From Lutraria lutraria (Eukaryota > Mollusca > Bivalvia > Venerida > Mactridae), in NCBI GenBank assembly GCA_964023205.1, contig OZ026848.1, positions 31,607,912 through 31,671,911 of the forward strand: a stretch of DNA of 64,000 bases, read 5' to 3'. This document shows, piece after piece, positions 53,055 to 64,000 of this stretch. The translations under genes were made by a program, and so were the position numbers. The notes below the pieces were generated by a model. The model worked only from the letters and a program-made list of their open reading frames with translations, had not been told where the DNA came from and did no database searches. Each line of letters starts with the position of its first letter. The first letter of the stretch is position 1.

Positions 53055-56053
53055 TTACTACAGCTATGAATGTATTATTGGCGCTTGTCAAATGGAAATT
53101 TTTCAATTATTTCCTTACTTTCAATACATTTGTATTTCTAAACAATATGCGAGACAGATATTTATGCACAAGCGACTTTCTGATACTAGCATTGGTGTTG
53201 ATACGTTTAATATTTTTAATGTTCTAGTTCATGTTTTGTTGTCAACAATGAAGAATAATAACACTTACTGATTTTGTCAACGGGGAATTATACGTGGAAT
53301 TTGTCAAATACTGGTTGAAAAAACCTGACTGATTCTAGTAGAAAGTAAAAAATAAATAAGTAGGTTAAAGTCAGACGTTGAATTACATCCATGCAAACAA
53401 AATGTCTTGTGTAATCTTGACTTATTTGATGCTTCGTATTTTCAAAATATTGGTAATGCTGGTACAATTGTATATCTGCATTTATTGTCAAACAAGGACT
53501 TACCTGTAATAATCAGTTCGTTATTTGCAATCAATACACAAAACGCAATGAATAATATATTGCAAAGTATAATAGAACAGACAATCATGCACATGTAATT
53601 TTATCATAAGATGAAATGACGAGAAGTGAAGAGAAATTATAGAAGGAAAGGGGGAAGATGAAGACCTGTCTATTTCACAAACATACACACATTTATAAGT
53701 GGAGATTCTAGTAAGAATCATCTCGTCTTTCAATGCTTTTGAGTAGAAATGCTGATAATAAGATATTTAGCAATATAGTTTTATTTTCCACAATTATTGT
53801 TTAATGATCTTTTCCTATGTCATGGTATAAATTAGAATGTTTGAACAAAATGAAATTCGTCAAAGTACTGTCGGAACTTGATTTTTTCATACGTATTTTT
53901 ACCCACATCGTCCGTGCTCGTGCGAATATTATTACATTTACACTTACGGACCGATTTTTCATTCATATTGTAATGCAGTTCATGTGTATGTTTGTGAAGG
54001 GTATACGCTAGCGCTTTACCAGTCCTTTTGCTAAGAGTTTCGAAGTAAAAAAAAATATTGGAAAGTTTAATATTTAGCACATTAATTGAAGACCTTTTAA
54101 TTGCATTAAAAACTCATTTTTAGACACAAACTAGTGATCAACACATCAGTAACAGTAAATATCAACATCGATTCTTCTGATTTTAACGCAATTTCAGAAC
54201 ATCGTCGCATTGAACACAATCAGGGTCACTCAAATTAAAAAGGCATAGAGTAAGGCCTATATAACATATATAGGTAACCCGACGTTGCAAGAGATTCAGA
54301 CGTGATCATGTAAATAAATAAATGTAAATCTAAATAATCTTGCATAAAAAGAACTCTTTAACTGTCATTTTTAAAAGCACATAACCAGTAATTTACGTTC
54401 GTATTTAGCGACATGAACTCATTCTACATATAGCGATTGCATCATCAAGCTAACACTAGTTAATGTAAATATTACAGAGTAACCTTTAGATGAAAATTCG
54501 CCCTGTAATATTAAGATAATGTTAAAAAGGCACAAAACACAAACAACACACGATGGTAAATTGTTTCAAATGCATGCATACGTCCGTATAGAGATGTTTC
54601 TGAACCATCGAACGAAAACCCAAAGTAGAACTACTTTTACAGAAACATGATATGCAATACAGCCATGTAGGCGCGATATTTATTGGAGAGTGGATACGTG
54701 GGTTTAATTCTATGCATTTGAATATCTCATGTACTTACCGACAAGATATACATGACTCTTTCCATGTAATTGCAATAAAATTATTTGAAATATATATTTA
54801 GATCCGACACACTTAATTGAGGATTTATTTCAGATCCAGCTATATAATCACACCATTTAGTTGCGTACCATTTAAATTTCCTTTACGATGCATTCTTTTA
54901 ACCTAGCTGTTATGGAGTTCAGCGACACCAGCTTGCTCATCGATTATGATAATTATATATTGATAAAAATCAAGTCCAAAAAAGTTTAATTTAGTAGCAC
55001 CGATTTTTAAAAGTTGGAGCAAATTGGGAGCAAATGGAGCCGACATACTAGTAATTAAGTGACATATAAAAACAAGTACAAAGAGAGTTTTTTTTTACAT
55101 AACCTTACTGATTTGTAATTTGAAAAAGGAAAACACAATTTAAAATCTAAACCCACTTTATTTTCTCAACCCATACAGTTAAGCAACTTTTTGAAATGTT
55201 CATAAACGGTACAGAATATGTTCCTTAAAATGCAACAGTTTGAAATTGCTATGTATTATTCCCTTTTACATAAAATGATAATGGTAAGAATATTTTACAC
55301 AGTCATATCAACAGTTCAATAACAACTATCTAGTCACTGTGTTAAAATGTTCAAATATTATATCATACGTGTATGTCTCTTTAAATAACATAATACATGT
55401 TGATTCAATATAGTCTCTACCTTAAAACATGATGATGTCAGAAATTTTGAGCAAACACAAGTTTTTATCTTAAAATTATTCTTGATTTCATTTCAGCCCA
55501 TTTAACGCCTATTTATATAGGGAAATTGTCTTAATTCTGGACCCTCAAATGATATCCTATCCTAAGTACCTAGGGACTCTAAAGACATTCTGCTAAGTTT
55601 TTATCAAGTTTTTTTCTGCTAAATCCTCTCCCAAAATCCACTGTGGAGACAGGAGCTACTAAGAATCTACGAGCACACTCAGCAGTGGCAGGGTACATCT
55701 AATGTTTCCTAATGGCAAGACTTGCTACATCCTTTGAAGAGCTTATTGAGGTGTTGTTTTGTTATAAATAAATTATAAATATTATTATAAAGTTGTTAAG
55801 ATTAATTAAAGGAGCCGAACACTTGAATAAAAGGAATTAAGCTCTAAGAAGTGGTTTAAACATCCGTTAGTATAAACCATGCCCAGGTAGTTGTCTTGTA
55901 AGAGATTAAATTAATAATGCTTTATTCTATAATGGTATCATACCGTACCAACACAATTAATGTACAACATGTTGTATGACTAACGCTGATAAAATGAAGT
56001 AGAAAAAGGGGTACAGTGTTTGTCGCAATAAATCACTATTTTTGCATGAAAAT
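53055..56053. other. 3' flank of copy C, no gene seen
   Basis: The part up to about 55640 is homologous to the flank of copy B. At 54223 a sequence CAGGGTCACTCAAATTAAAA matches the left end of the transposon at 4066; no partner right end was found. Confidence 0.5.
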
Positions 56054-56060
56054 ATGATAT

Positions 56061-56522
56061 CAGAGACATAGATAACAGAGATTGGCAACTTAAGATGTCA
56101 CGCATGGCATAAGTTTGTAGATTCTGTAGCAAGAAAACTAAATAACATACATATATAAATTAAAGTAAGTTAATTTTTAGCAATATACCCACTAGAATGC
56201 AATCAGCCTGAAAAAAATGGTACCAGTAGATATTTTCAGAAATATTGCATAAGTAGTTAATATAAGCATGGGTGCAATAAAACTATCAATCAAAATTGAT
56301 ATTTGAAAAACTCGACAGCTATAGTATAAACAGGGATGCTATATATAGCATCCCTGGTATAAAGAATACATTTTCAGAAAATGTAAAATTTATGCATGTG
56401 TTATTAGTAGGTAAGAAGTTTTACTTGTTACAAAATCAGCATTTTTGGGGGAAAAGTAACAGCCATGCGTATATTACATAGGTAATAACTGAAGTTTCTT
56501 ATCTATGTTATCTATGTCTCTG
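56061..56522. mobile_element. 462-bp MITE with 17-bp ends and 7-bp TSD
   Basis: The ends are CAGAGACATAGATAACA and its exact reverse complement. They are flanked by ATGATAT (56054-56060 and 56523-56529). Inside is a perfect 26-bp palindrome (CAGGGATGCTATA and its mirror, 56331-56356). No coding capacity. Confidence 0.85.
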
Positions 56523-56689
56523 ATGATATCTAATCTTTGTAAATCTCTTGAACTATTATTTTACGTTTTTAGCGTATTAATTAAGCATTACTCATACTAG
56601 AAGAAAATATTTCAATTAATGAACCATAAACAATCAACAATTTGAATTGCCTAATTTAATTGGATGCATTAATTTTTGAGGAGGAAACT

Positions 56690-56763
56690 AATGTACCCGA
56701 TGCGGGGATCGAACCCACGGCCTCCTGCTTAATTGCAAGTCAGATGCTCTACCAACTGAGTCG
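56690..56763 (-). repeat. tRNA-Ala(UGC)-like SINE unit
   Basis: The minus strand has CTCAGTTGGTAGAGC, an anticodon region CTTGCAATTAAG with extra bases, a perfect B box GGTTCGATCCC, and a T arm GTGGG-TTCGATC-CCCGC. The extra AATT in the anticodon arm and the missing TAG before the D arm exclude a working tRNA. The tail GCATCGGGTACATTA is shared with 5771-5842. Confidence 0.55.
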
Positions 56764-57054
56764 GGCGGGAGGATATCCCAGCCCATTTATAATACAATAT
56801 ACCGCACCGCTACAAATTGATAGAAATTTGTTGAACATATCATTACTGGAAAAATATGTAATGAGTGTAAAAGAGTGGTATCCACTGTGTGTATGTGGAT
56901 TGGAAAGGAACGACAACTCTGGGTAGAGATTGGGTACGAACATGTCCCTCGTACGAATGAGCTAGTGGACGAATATATCACGTGATTATCTTCACTTTGA
57001 CGTCACTTCCACCCGTTGAGCCGGTGTTTAGAAGATCAACCGTAACTTGGTAAA

Positions 57055-60000
57055 ATGTCGCTGTTACGGAGTTCGATCGTTAAATTGGCAACAAGTCAGC
57101 AGGTAATATTTGCACTAAAGTGTTGCTTTTGTGGTATTTTTTATTATTATTTGAAGATGATGCTGAATAATTCTTCGTGAGGGCAAGGACGATGTTGCTC
57201 AGTGTGGTGGGGTACTGTATGTTCTCCTGTTTGCTGTTTTCTCTCATTTTTTTAATCGAGAGCATGTACAGTTAATGCATAATGGTATCAGCTGTTGAAA
57301 AAAATTAAGTAAAATTCATCTTTAGTACGATATCGTTTTGAAAAGCTATTGCAATTGAACCCGACAACACTGTTATTGCAAGGTCATTATTTGTAACATT
57401 TTTTGCAATCATTCATGAATCATGGCCTTGCCATTTAGTGAAATGAAATTTTGTGTTACGAATATTTCTTCAATTATCATGTATGGACACACCAAATTTT
57501 GGCATTTTGGAAACTCTTATCCAAAGAAATTAAATCTCGATTACAATCTCACGTTCACATTCACATGTATGCAATTTACAATACAAATGAGAGGCGGATC
57601 CATGTTTTCAGGCTGGATAGGAGTGTAATATTTAGGAAAGTTGGCATAATTGAATGCTATTTCATTTCAATCTACTCACCTCGAATCTTCTCACACAATT
57701 ACTGTCAAATTAGAAAAAAGGTAAAGCTATAAAAACTGATTTTTTTTGCAAAAAATGTCAACGTGAACAAGGACTTATATACATACATGGATTCGCAACT
57801 TCCGTATTAACAGTTTAAAGTAATCAAATCCCGCGATAATAAGACGTGAATCAACGGGAATACAAGCTATTGTTTACAAAAGCGAAAATACGAAAAAATC
57901 CGTGACATCCGAATGATAATAACAGCGAAAATATCCGTGGTATTCCGAATGTTTAATCTCGGAGACGAAAGGATTATAATAGATGTCCGCCATCTTGGAA
58001 TTTAAAATGTTCGACTGATGCCTTTTTCAATGCTTATACTTAGACTTTGTGGATTATAAATGTATCTCAATATCTTTAAGGAATTTGTTGCATCCTTTAC
58101 CAATTTCCCGTGCCCAATTGCCAGAGTTTTATTAGTATAATCAAATTCGTAAACACCCAAATACAGCTGTCGGACATTGCCGAGTATATAGCAATGCATT
58201 GTGGGATCGCCGAACGATATCGTTTGATCTATTTTTAGCAGTTGCGAATCCATGTATGTATATAAGTCCTTGACGTGAATATTAAATGTCAACCACTAAA
58301 TATGTACATAAATTAATTAATGAAATAATAAGCTTGATGCTCAACCCAAGAACAAGGAAATGATACCATTTAGTGACACTTCTTATAATATCTACTCAGT
58401 TCACATGAAAAGTAAACTGTTTGCCATATTGAAAAAAAAGATGAACTTCCAGTTTAACCCTAAAATTTACCCTGTCGTCAGGTTCATTTCTTAAACGCTA
58501 CATTTTATCAGAGGCGTATAATACAAGAGATATCATAAGCTACCACTCGAAATCTCATATGTTGCAGGACTACATGTTATCATTCGCCAAAAGTGTAGTC
58601 CCGTGTATAGTACATCTATTCTACACATGGTGCGAGTCCAGATATGAGATAATGTCAAGGGAAAATCAGAAAATTAGTAGGGCATGCAGCTCACATGAGT
58701 GATATTATTAAAAAAACTTAAAGACAATGAGACTTATACTAATACTTAATATTATAATCTTTATAAAAAAAGGTTACTTTATTAATATTGTGTTGTCATT
58801 ACATCATAGATGTTGATCCATAATTGTCAGGATTTTGGGTCATTAGGAGATCTATCAGTGATTTTTTTCCCTGTATAAGTGGTACCGGAAAACGGACCCA
58901 TTCACAATTGCAAACAGACCTTTCACAATCTACTATCTAGAAATTAGGTCCAACGGACCCTTTCACAATTGGATAAATTTTTCACAATTTGTGTCAAAAT
59001 TCACAATTTTACAATTATATATGAGGCATGAAGTTGGTATTATCCTTCAATAAACATGGTATTTTTATTTAGTTGCCATTTATATAGTGTTAATTGACAG
59101 GTTATTAACAAGGCATCTTGGTATGGTGGACTGCAATACCTCATTTTCTCAGTCTTTGTCTTTATTTTATTTTCTGAGTAACACTTGTACAGATTTTCTC
59201 TCATGGGATGACAAATTTAGATTGTGAAGACAATAAATATATTTCTAATGAACAACAGTCTAAAATAATTGAGTTGTAGAAATCAAATAAACAGATGGCT
59301 GCTGGTCGACCATCAGTGTAAGAGTACATAGTAGTTAGTTGTGACAGGTAATTCATAAATTTTGAGTTTCTTGGAAAATTTTGCAAAATGTAAAAATATT
59401 ATTATTATAATACTAACCATGATACATTTTGATTTGTTACAGGCATTGCTGAGCAGCTGCAGGTATGCCACAGCTTCTGGAGCCACGGTATGTTTTCAAA
59501 CAGGTTTTCCAAAAGGAAATACATGTACTTGTTATTAGATCTGATAATGTTGATAGGCGTCCACAATTTCTCCTCTGCACTGAATTTATTTTTTGGCAGA
59601 TTTATGGTCCTTTATTTTTTGTTCTACATTTAGTACATTACTTCTATGATACTTGTCCCCCAAGGCATTTTTAGGATGGCGCTGCACCATGCCGCATAAA
59701 CAAAAACAGCCATGCCTCACATACTCTAAAGTACAGAACTTATTTTAGGATTTGAACTATGTTCATCATCCAATAAGTTATATACATGTATACATTTTCA
59801 AAGGAAACACTGCACACAATATTCCTGGTATGTGATTCTAACATTTCTGGCAGATTTTGCAGTTACATTGGTACAATGAATTAAGAAGGCCTCCAGTAAT
59901 ATTGTTGCTGAAAATTGTTTTTAAGGGCTTGATAGGTCATAAATAGGTCAGATAATCAAATGCTATCTTTGGCAGTTTAAAAATCACCAGTTTATTCCCC

Positions 60001-63000
60001 TTCATATTTTATCATATTTATATATACTGGTAATATATGCCCTTGAAATCATGGACACAAAACCATTTTACACACATTAGCATTTTTATTTTCCTTCAGA
60101 ATTTGAAAGATGTTTTGGCCAATCAGGTCCCGGAAACACAGAAAGAAGTGAAAGAATTTCGCCAGAAGTTTGGCAAAAAAAAAGTTGGAGAAGTGACTGT
60201 TGACATGGTTGGTACATTCTTTAATATCAGATTGCATTGATCTGTCAAAGATGGTGTTAAGTTTGTTTAAGCATTTATATTGATACCTGAATTTTCTGAA
60301 ATTTTGCGATTGGATCGTGTTAAAAAATCAAGAAAATGAATTCATGCATGTAATAATGTTAAAATGTAGTGCAGTCTACATGCATCTTAACTCTAAAGTC
60401 TCTATCTTTAATACTTCAGGTTTGGATTGTTTTCCTTTGTTTAATTTTATCGTACATTCCTGTACATTTTATGCTCCTCTAGGCTTATAGGAATTTCTGT
60501 TTGTTGGTTTGGTTGTGTCCATCCATAGCATTGTGCTCTTACTAAAATGGATCAAATATATTTTCTGATAAGAATTAGGGGTTTCTTTTCAATCCTTTTT
60601 CCTTCGTTCTTGGAAGTTTTTTTGTTAAACTTCTATATTAGTTACTCAAGTGAGTTCAGTTATTAATTCTTTAAAAGTGTACATTTGAAGATGATAATAC
60701 TTGTCAACATTTTAAAACAATTAGGACTGCAACGAATCACCGAAGTTCGAATATATCCGAATGCATGGCATTGGATCGATTATCCGATTTGGAATCCGTA
60801 TTTTCGGTTTGGTTTGGCAGTGTTATTTAGCGTATGCTGGCAATAATATTTTCCAATAAGTGGGCGTCATTTCATTTACTGCGTTGCATGTAAACAAAAA
60901 CAAGTATGGCCCACGAAAAACTGCTTGTTGATCCACCAGCGTCACTAAAATCGAATGTGTGGCAAGATTTTGCGTTTCAGAAAAGATCCTGAGTTGAAGA
61001 CTTGTCGTATGTTATAAATGCACTGCAAAACTGTGCATACAAGTATTTTTTTGTAACAGCAGAATGACTTGTACGTATTTTTTGGCATATTAAAATTTCA
61101 AAGGTCTGCCCTCACGGTACTAAATTGAATAGAAAATCAAGGATGAACTCAGGTGTTTTTTACCTAGAAATCTTATGTCTTCGACCAGAAAGTGTACTGT
61201 TGGTAAATTGTTTCAATTGTGGGAAACTGTTGTTAGCCCAACGTTGTAACCTTTTCTTATACAACATTCTGAATTGCATACAACAGAACAATAGAAATGT
61301 ATGATTTAATAAATAAGTCAAGTAAAAAGAGTTTGAGAAGTCTTTTTTTTGTGAAACTGGGGCAAGGTTAAACAAATCCTATGTTAATTTATGTAGTCTA
61401 TTGAAGTAGATATCCGAATCGAATATTCGATAATCGAGAAGGTTATATCCGAATTCGAACCGAACCGTAGGGTACCCGAATCGTTGCAGCCCTATAAACG
61501 ATGCTTAACTGTCTCTGCATTTATAAATAGAAACAAATTTTTTTTTATCTGACTATTGGTAATTGATATTTGTGTATATGATATATGATAACAGATGTAT
61601 GGTGGCATGAGAGGTATTAAAGGTCTGGTCACAGAAACATCAGTTCTGGATCCAGATGAAGGAATCCGTTTCCGTGGCTACAGCATTCCAGAATGTCAGG
61701 AGCTTCTGCCAACTGGTAAACTTTTCTTTTTTGTTACTCTGGAAAACAAAACAAACTTTTTCAGGACAGTAGGTTCTGTTAAAGAATTCTGTAGCATCTC
61801 TGTTGACAACTTGTGAACATATTGTGGTACCAAAAATCGATTTCTTATATATTTTTTGAAAAAGAATATGTTGGTTTGCTGGTCATATTATAGTCACAGA
61901 TAAAAATCCCATTATGGGAATTGAAATTATTGTATTTTTGGTCATAAAACTAACACAATTTACAGTTAACATCATTATGTGGCTTCCAGCTCACATGAAT
62001 TAGAATTCATACATGTATTACTTCACAAGGAAACATTTTCAGAATGCTTTGTAGAGAATAATATCCTGAATTTTATACCCAATGTTTGTGATAATTTCAG
62101 CAAATGGAGGTACCGGTAGTGAACCACTTCCTGAAGCATTGTTTTGGTTGTTAGTTACTGGTGACATACCCACACAGCAACAGGCTGATGCTCTCTCCAA
62201 AGAATGGAATGAGAGGGCGGCCATTCCCAATCATGTGATTCAGATGTTGAACAATTTTCCTAGCAATCTCCATCCCATGTCTCAGTTCAGTGCGGCCATT
62301 ACTGCTCTTAACAGTGAAAGCAAATTTGCTAAGGCTTACAGTAACGGTGTGAAAAAAGCAGAATATTGGGAGGTAACTATGACTTTTATTGACTTTATAA
62401 GGGAACAGTAGTCCTTACATACAGAACGGTTCAGGTGATATGTCCACAAATCACTTTCCCACCACGCTTAAAATTGGCATTTGGCAGTGTTCAAACTTAT
62501 TTTTTTAAAGCACTAGCCAGATAACATAGAAAAAAAAGAATATAAAATTTTTAGAAAGTTCACTGGTGTGATAAGAAATTTACTCCCCCCAGGCTAGTGG
62601 GTTAGCGTGAAGACTGATATTTTGGTCACCCATCATCGATTTTCATCACTATTTAAATGCAGGAATCAAAGCGAATCACTGATTTATGTAATTATCAGAA
62701 CGAAATCTTTGACCAAGGTGATTTCGCATCAATTTAGTACTAACCTTGATATTTATTGTGAATGCTTTTTAAATACGAAACTTTGCTTCTACTTTACACA
62801 TTGACCTCTTTCACATTCAAAGTCTATTGTCAAGCTTGCCATTGGGGGCATGCAAATTCTTGTTTTTTAATTATTTTTTTCAAACAGATCATTCACTAGA
62901 AATATAATAAGTTCTTTATCAGCTGTATGAAATGCATGTATGCAGTCTGCGAAATTAGCGGTTGTCCAGGACAACCAACTTTTCATTAACAAATCAAATG

Positions 63001-63306
63001 AAAAACAGTAAAATTTTCAGTTTCGGGTAACCACATTTCAAACCTTAATTTTACAGACTGTGTATGTTTTCATTTTGTCCTCTTATGAAAATATTATTCA
63101 TTATAGCACACATACGAAGATGCTATGGACATGATTGCCAAGTTACCAACACTTGCAGCTATTATTTACCGTAACTTGTACAAGGAAGGAAGCTCAGTTG
63201 GTGTAATTGATCCTAAGAAAGATTGGAGCTGGAACTTCTCGACTATGTTAGGATATGAAGCCGATGATTTTGTAGAGCTGATGAGATTATATTTGACCAT
63301 TCATAG
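57055..63306 (+). CDS. CS: Citrate synthase, mitochondrial (exons 1-6, continues beyond window)
   Basis: Exons: 57055-57102, 59443-59487, 60100-60207, 61595-61715, 62101-62372, 63107-63306; all phases join. Exons 1-2 encode a mitochondrial targeting peptide ([31 protein letters not shown]), then the mature enzyme: [120 protein letters not shown]. The enzyme condenses acetyl-CoA and oxaloacetate to citrate in the matrix. About 264 residues are present; the catalytic His, His and Asp of the family lie in later exons outside the window. The exon 3 donor is GTTGGT, weaker than the others. Two transposons lie in introns 1 and 3. Confidence 0.95.
57768..58272. mobile_element. 505-bp MITE, CAAGGACTT ends, 7-bp TSD, in CS intron 1
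   Basis: Perfect 33-bp inverted ends (57768-57800 and 58240-58272) begin CAAGGACTTATATACATACA and end GATTCGCAACT. They are flanked by ACGTGAA (57761-57767 and 58273-58279). Ends of the same family occur in intron 2 of receptor copies A (at 871, in the palindrome centre) and B (at 43591), with a trace in C. A 97-codon minus-strand open stretch inside shows no known motif and crosses the right end, so it is not called a gene. Confidence 0.92.
60723..61493. mobile_element. Non-autonomous hAT-like element in CS intron 3
   Basis: The left end AGGACTGCAACGAATCACCG and the reversed right end AGGGCTGCAACGATTCGGGT are inverted repeats, followed at both sides by further GATATC/CGAAT-rich inverted sequence. 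GGGCTGCAACGATTCG-type ends are typical of hAT elements. No transposase; a target duplication was not clear. Confidence 0.65.
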
Positions 63307-64000
63307 GTAAGGAAGACTATGTGGGGTAATATTTCCAGGTTTTTGCCTGAAATTCAGGTTTTTTAAGGTCCCGAAAGGTCATTTTTCCAGATCACGTAAT
63401 TCCGCTGAGAAATTTAGGGAGGGGTTCCCTTCATCTGATTAGATGGTCAGTCGGATGCTGATAACATCTGTAATTTCACTTTTTCCTAGATTGTGATTTT
63501 CAAGCAAAATTTACAGGTTTTTAAATTTCCAATTTTTACCCCTGAAAGATTTCAATTTTAAAACATACTTCATGAATGTTTTTCTTAGATATTTAATCTG
63601 CTGTGCAATGTCTATCTTGAGCTTCTGCTTTTGTCATTAGTCAGCGTCAGTGTTTGCGTGCTGTAATAATATTCTTGTTTGTCTTAGTCATTAGTTGCTA
63701 CATTGTCTGTTAAATAAGCTAAGTAAACAGGTTAGTTCTGAAATAATTCGTATTAAGTCTATTTATAAAAACTGTCTGACCTAGAATTTGACTAGTGAAT
63801 TTGAAACGATCCAGAAATAGAATATTGGTTACTTTTAATCGGATAGAGCATTATGCCAGCATGTGTAATTATGAAATACATGTACAGTATATGTACATTT
63901 AAGTTTGCATGTACATTAGTCACCTATCCATGCAATAAACAACAACATGCAATAAATTCATTCAGAAAATAAAGTAATGTCTTTGTTGAATTGAGACATT

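Noticed and set aside
54223..54260. Second full copy of the CAGGGTC transposon starting at 54223
   Set aside because: Only the left end was seen; no right end or target duplication was found.
58002..58292. 97-codon open stretch on the minus strand in the CS intron MITE
   Set aside because: It crosses the MITE right end and its target duplication and shows no recognised motif; likely chance.

Overview
The window looks like nuclear DNA of a lophotrochozoan animal, most likely a bivalve mollusc. It is AT-rich, the genes have GT-AG introns, there is an expanded family of short Cys-loop receptor genes, and transposons of mollusc-like types (2A-bearing CR1-like LINEs, Tigger, Tc1, Harbinger, tRNA-derived SINEs) are dense. 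The species cannot be named from the sequence. The assignments below come from reading translated motifs and splice phases by eye; no database search was run.

Layout. 1-2.4 kb: a near-perfect 1.9 kb palindrome carrying exon 2 of a nicotinic-receptor-like gene in both arms, joined to exon 1 on the minus strand (copy A). 2.4-6.4 kb: upstream region of copy A, split by a 2.2 kb transposon. 6.7-15.3 kb: transposon graveyard (a Tigger interrupted by an L1/Tx1-like LINE, two Tc1 elements, a CR1-like remnant). 15.3-19.0 kb: a decayed CR1-like LINE on the minus strand whose first ORF has a signal peptide, a 2A-like motif and a PHD-like finger. 20.0 kb: first coding exon of par-3 on the plus strand. 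22.3-25.4 kb: par-3 PDZ1 and PDZ2 exons, but on the minus strand. 25.5-26.9 kb: a 28-bp minisatellite. 27-28.8 kb: an orphan copy of the receptor upstream region. 28.8-31.6 kb: LINE fragments. 31.7-42.2 kb: a Harbinger transposon (HARBI1-like nuclease plus Myb/SANT protein) whose 5.35 kb intron holds a second, 4.9 kb transposon with an intact eight-exon gene, and a hammerhead-ribozyme motif. 42.2-55.6 kb: receptor copies B (exon 1 missing) and C (complete), a tandem duplication with about 8.0 kb spacing. 57.1-63.3 kb: the first six exons of mitochondrial citrate synthase, running off the window.

Host genes with a clear role are par-3 (cell polarity scaffold), the three-exon Cys-loop receptor copies (ligand-gated cation channels) and citrate synthase (TCA cycle). 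Everything else that codes is transposon-derived. The most unusual points are the nested Harbinger/second-transposon structure, the strand conflict inside par-3, the palindrome centred in a MITE end, and the hammerhead motif.
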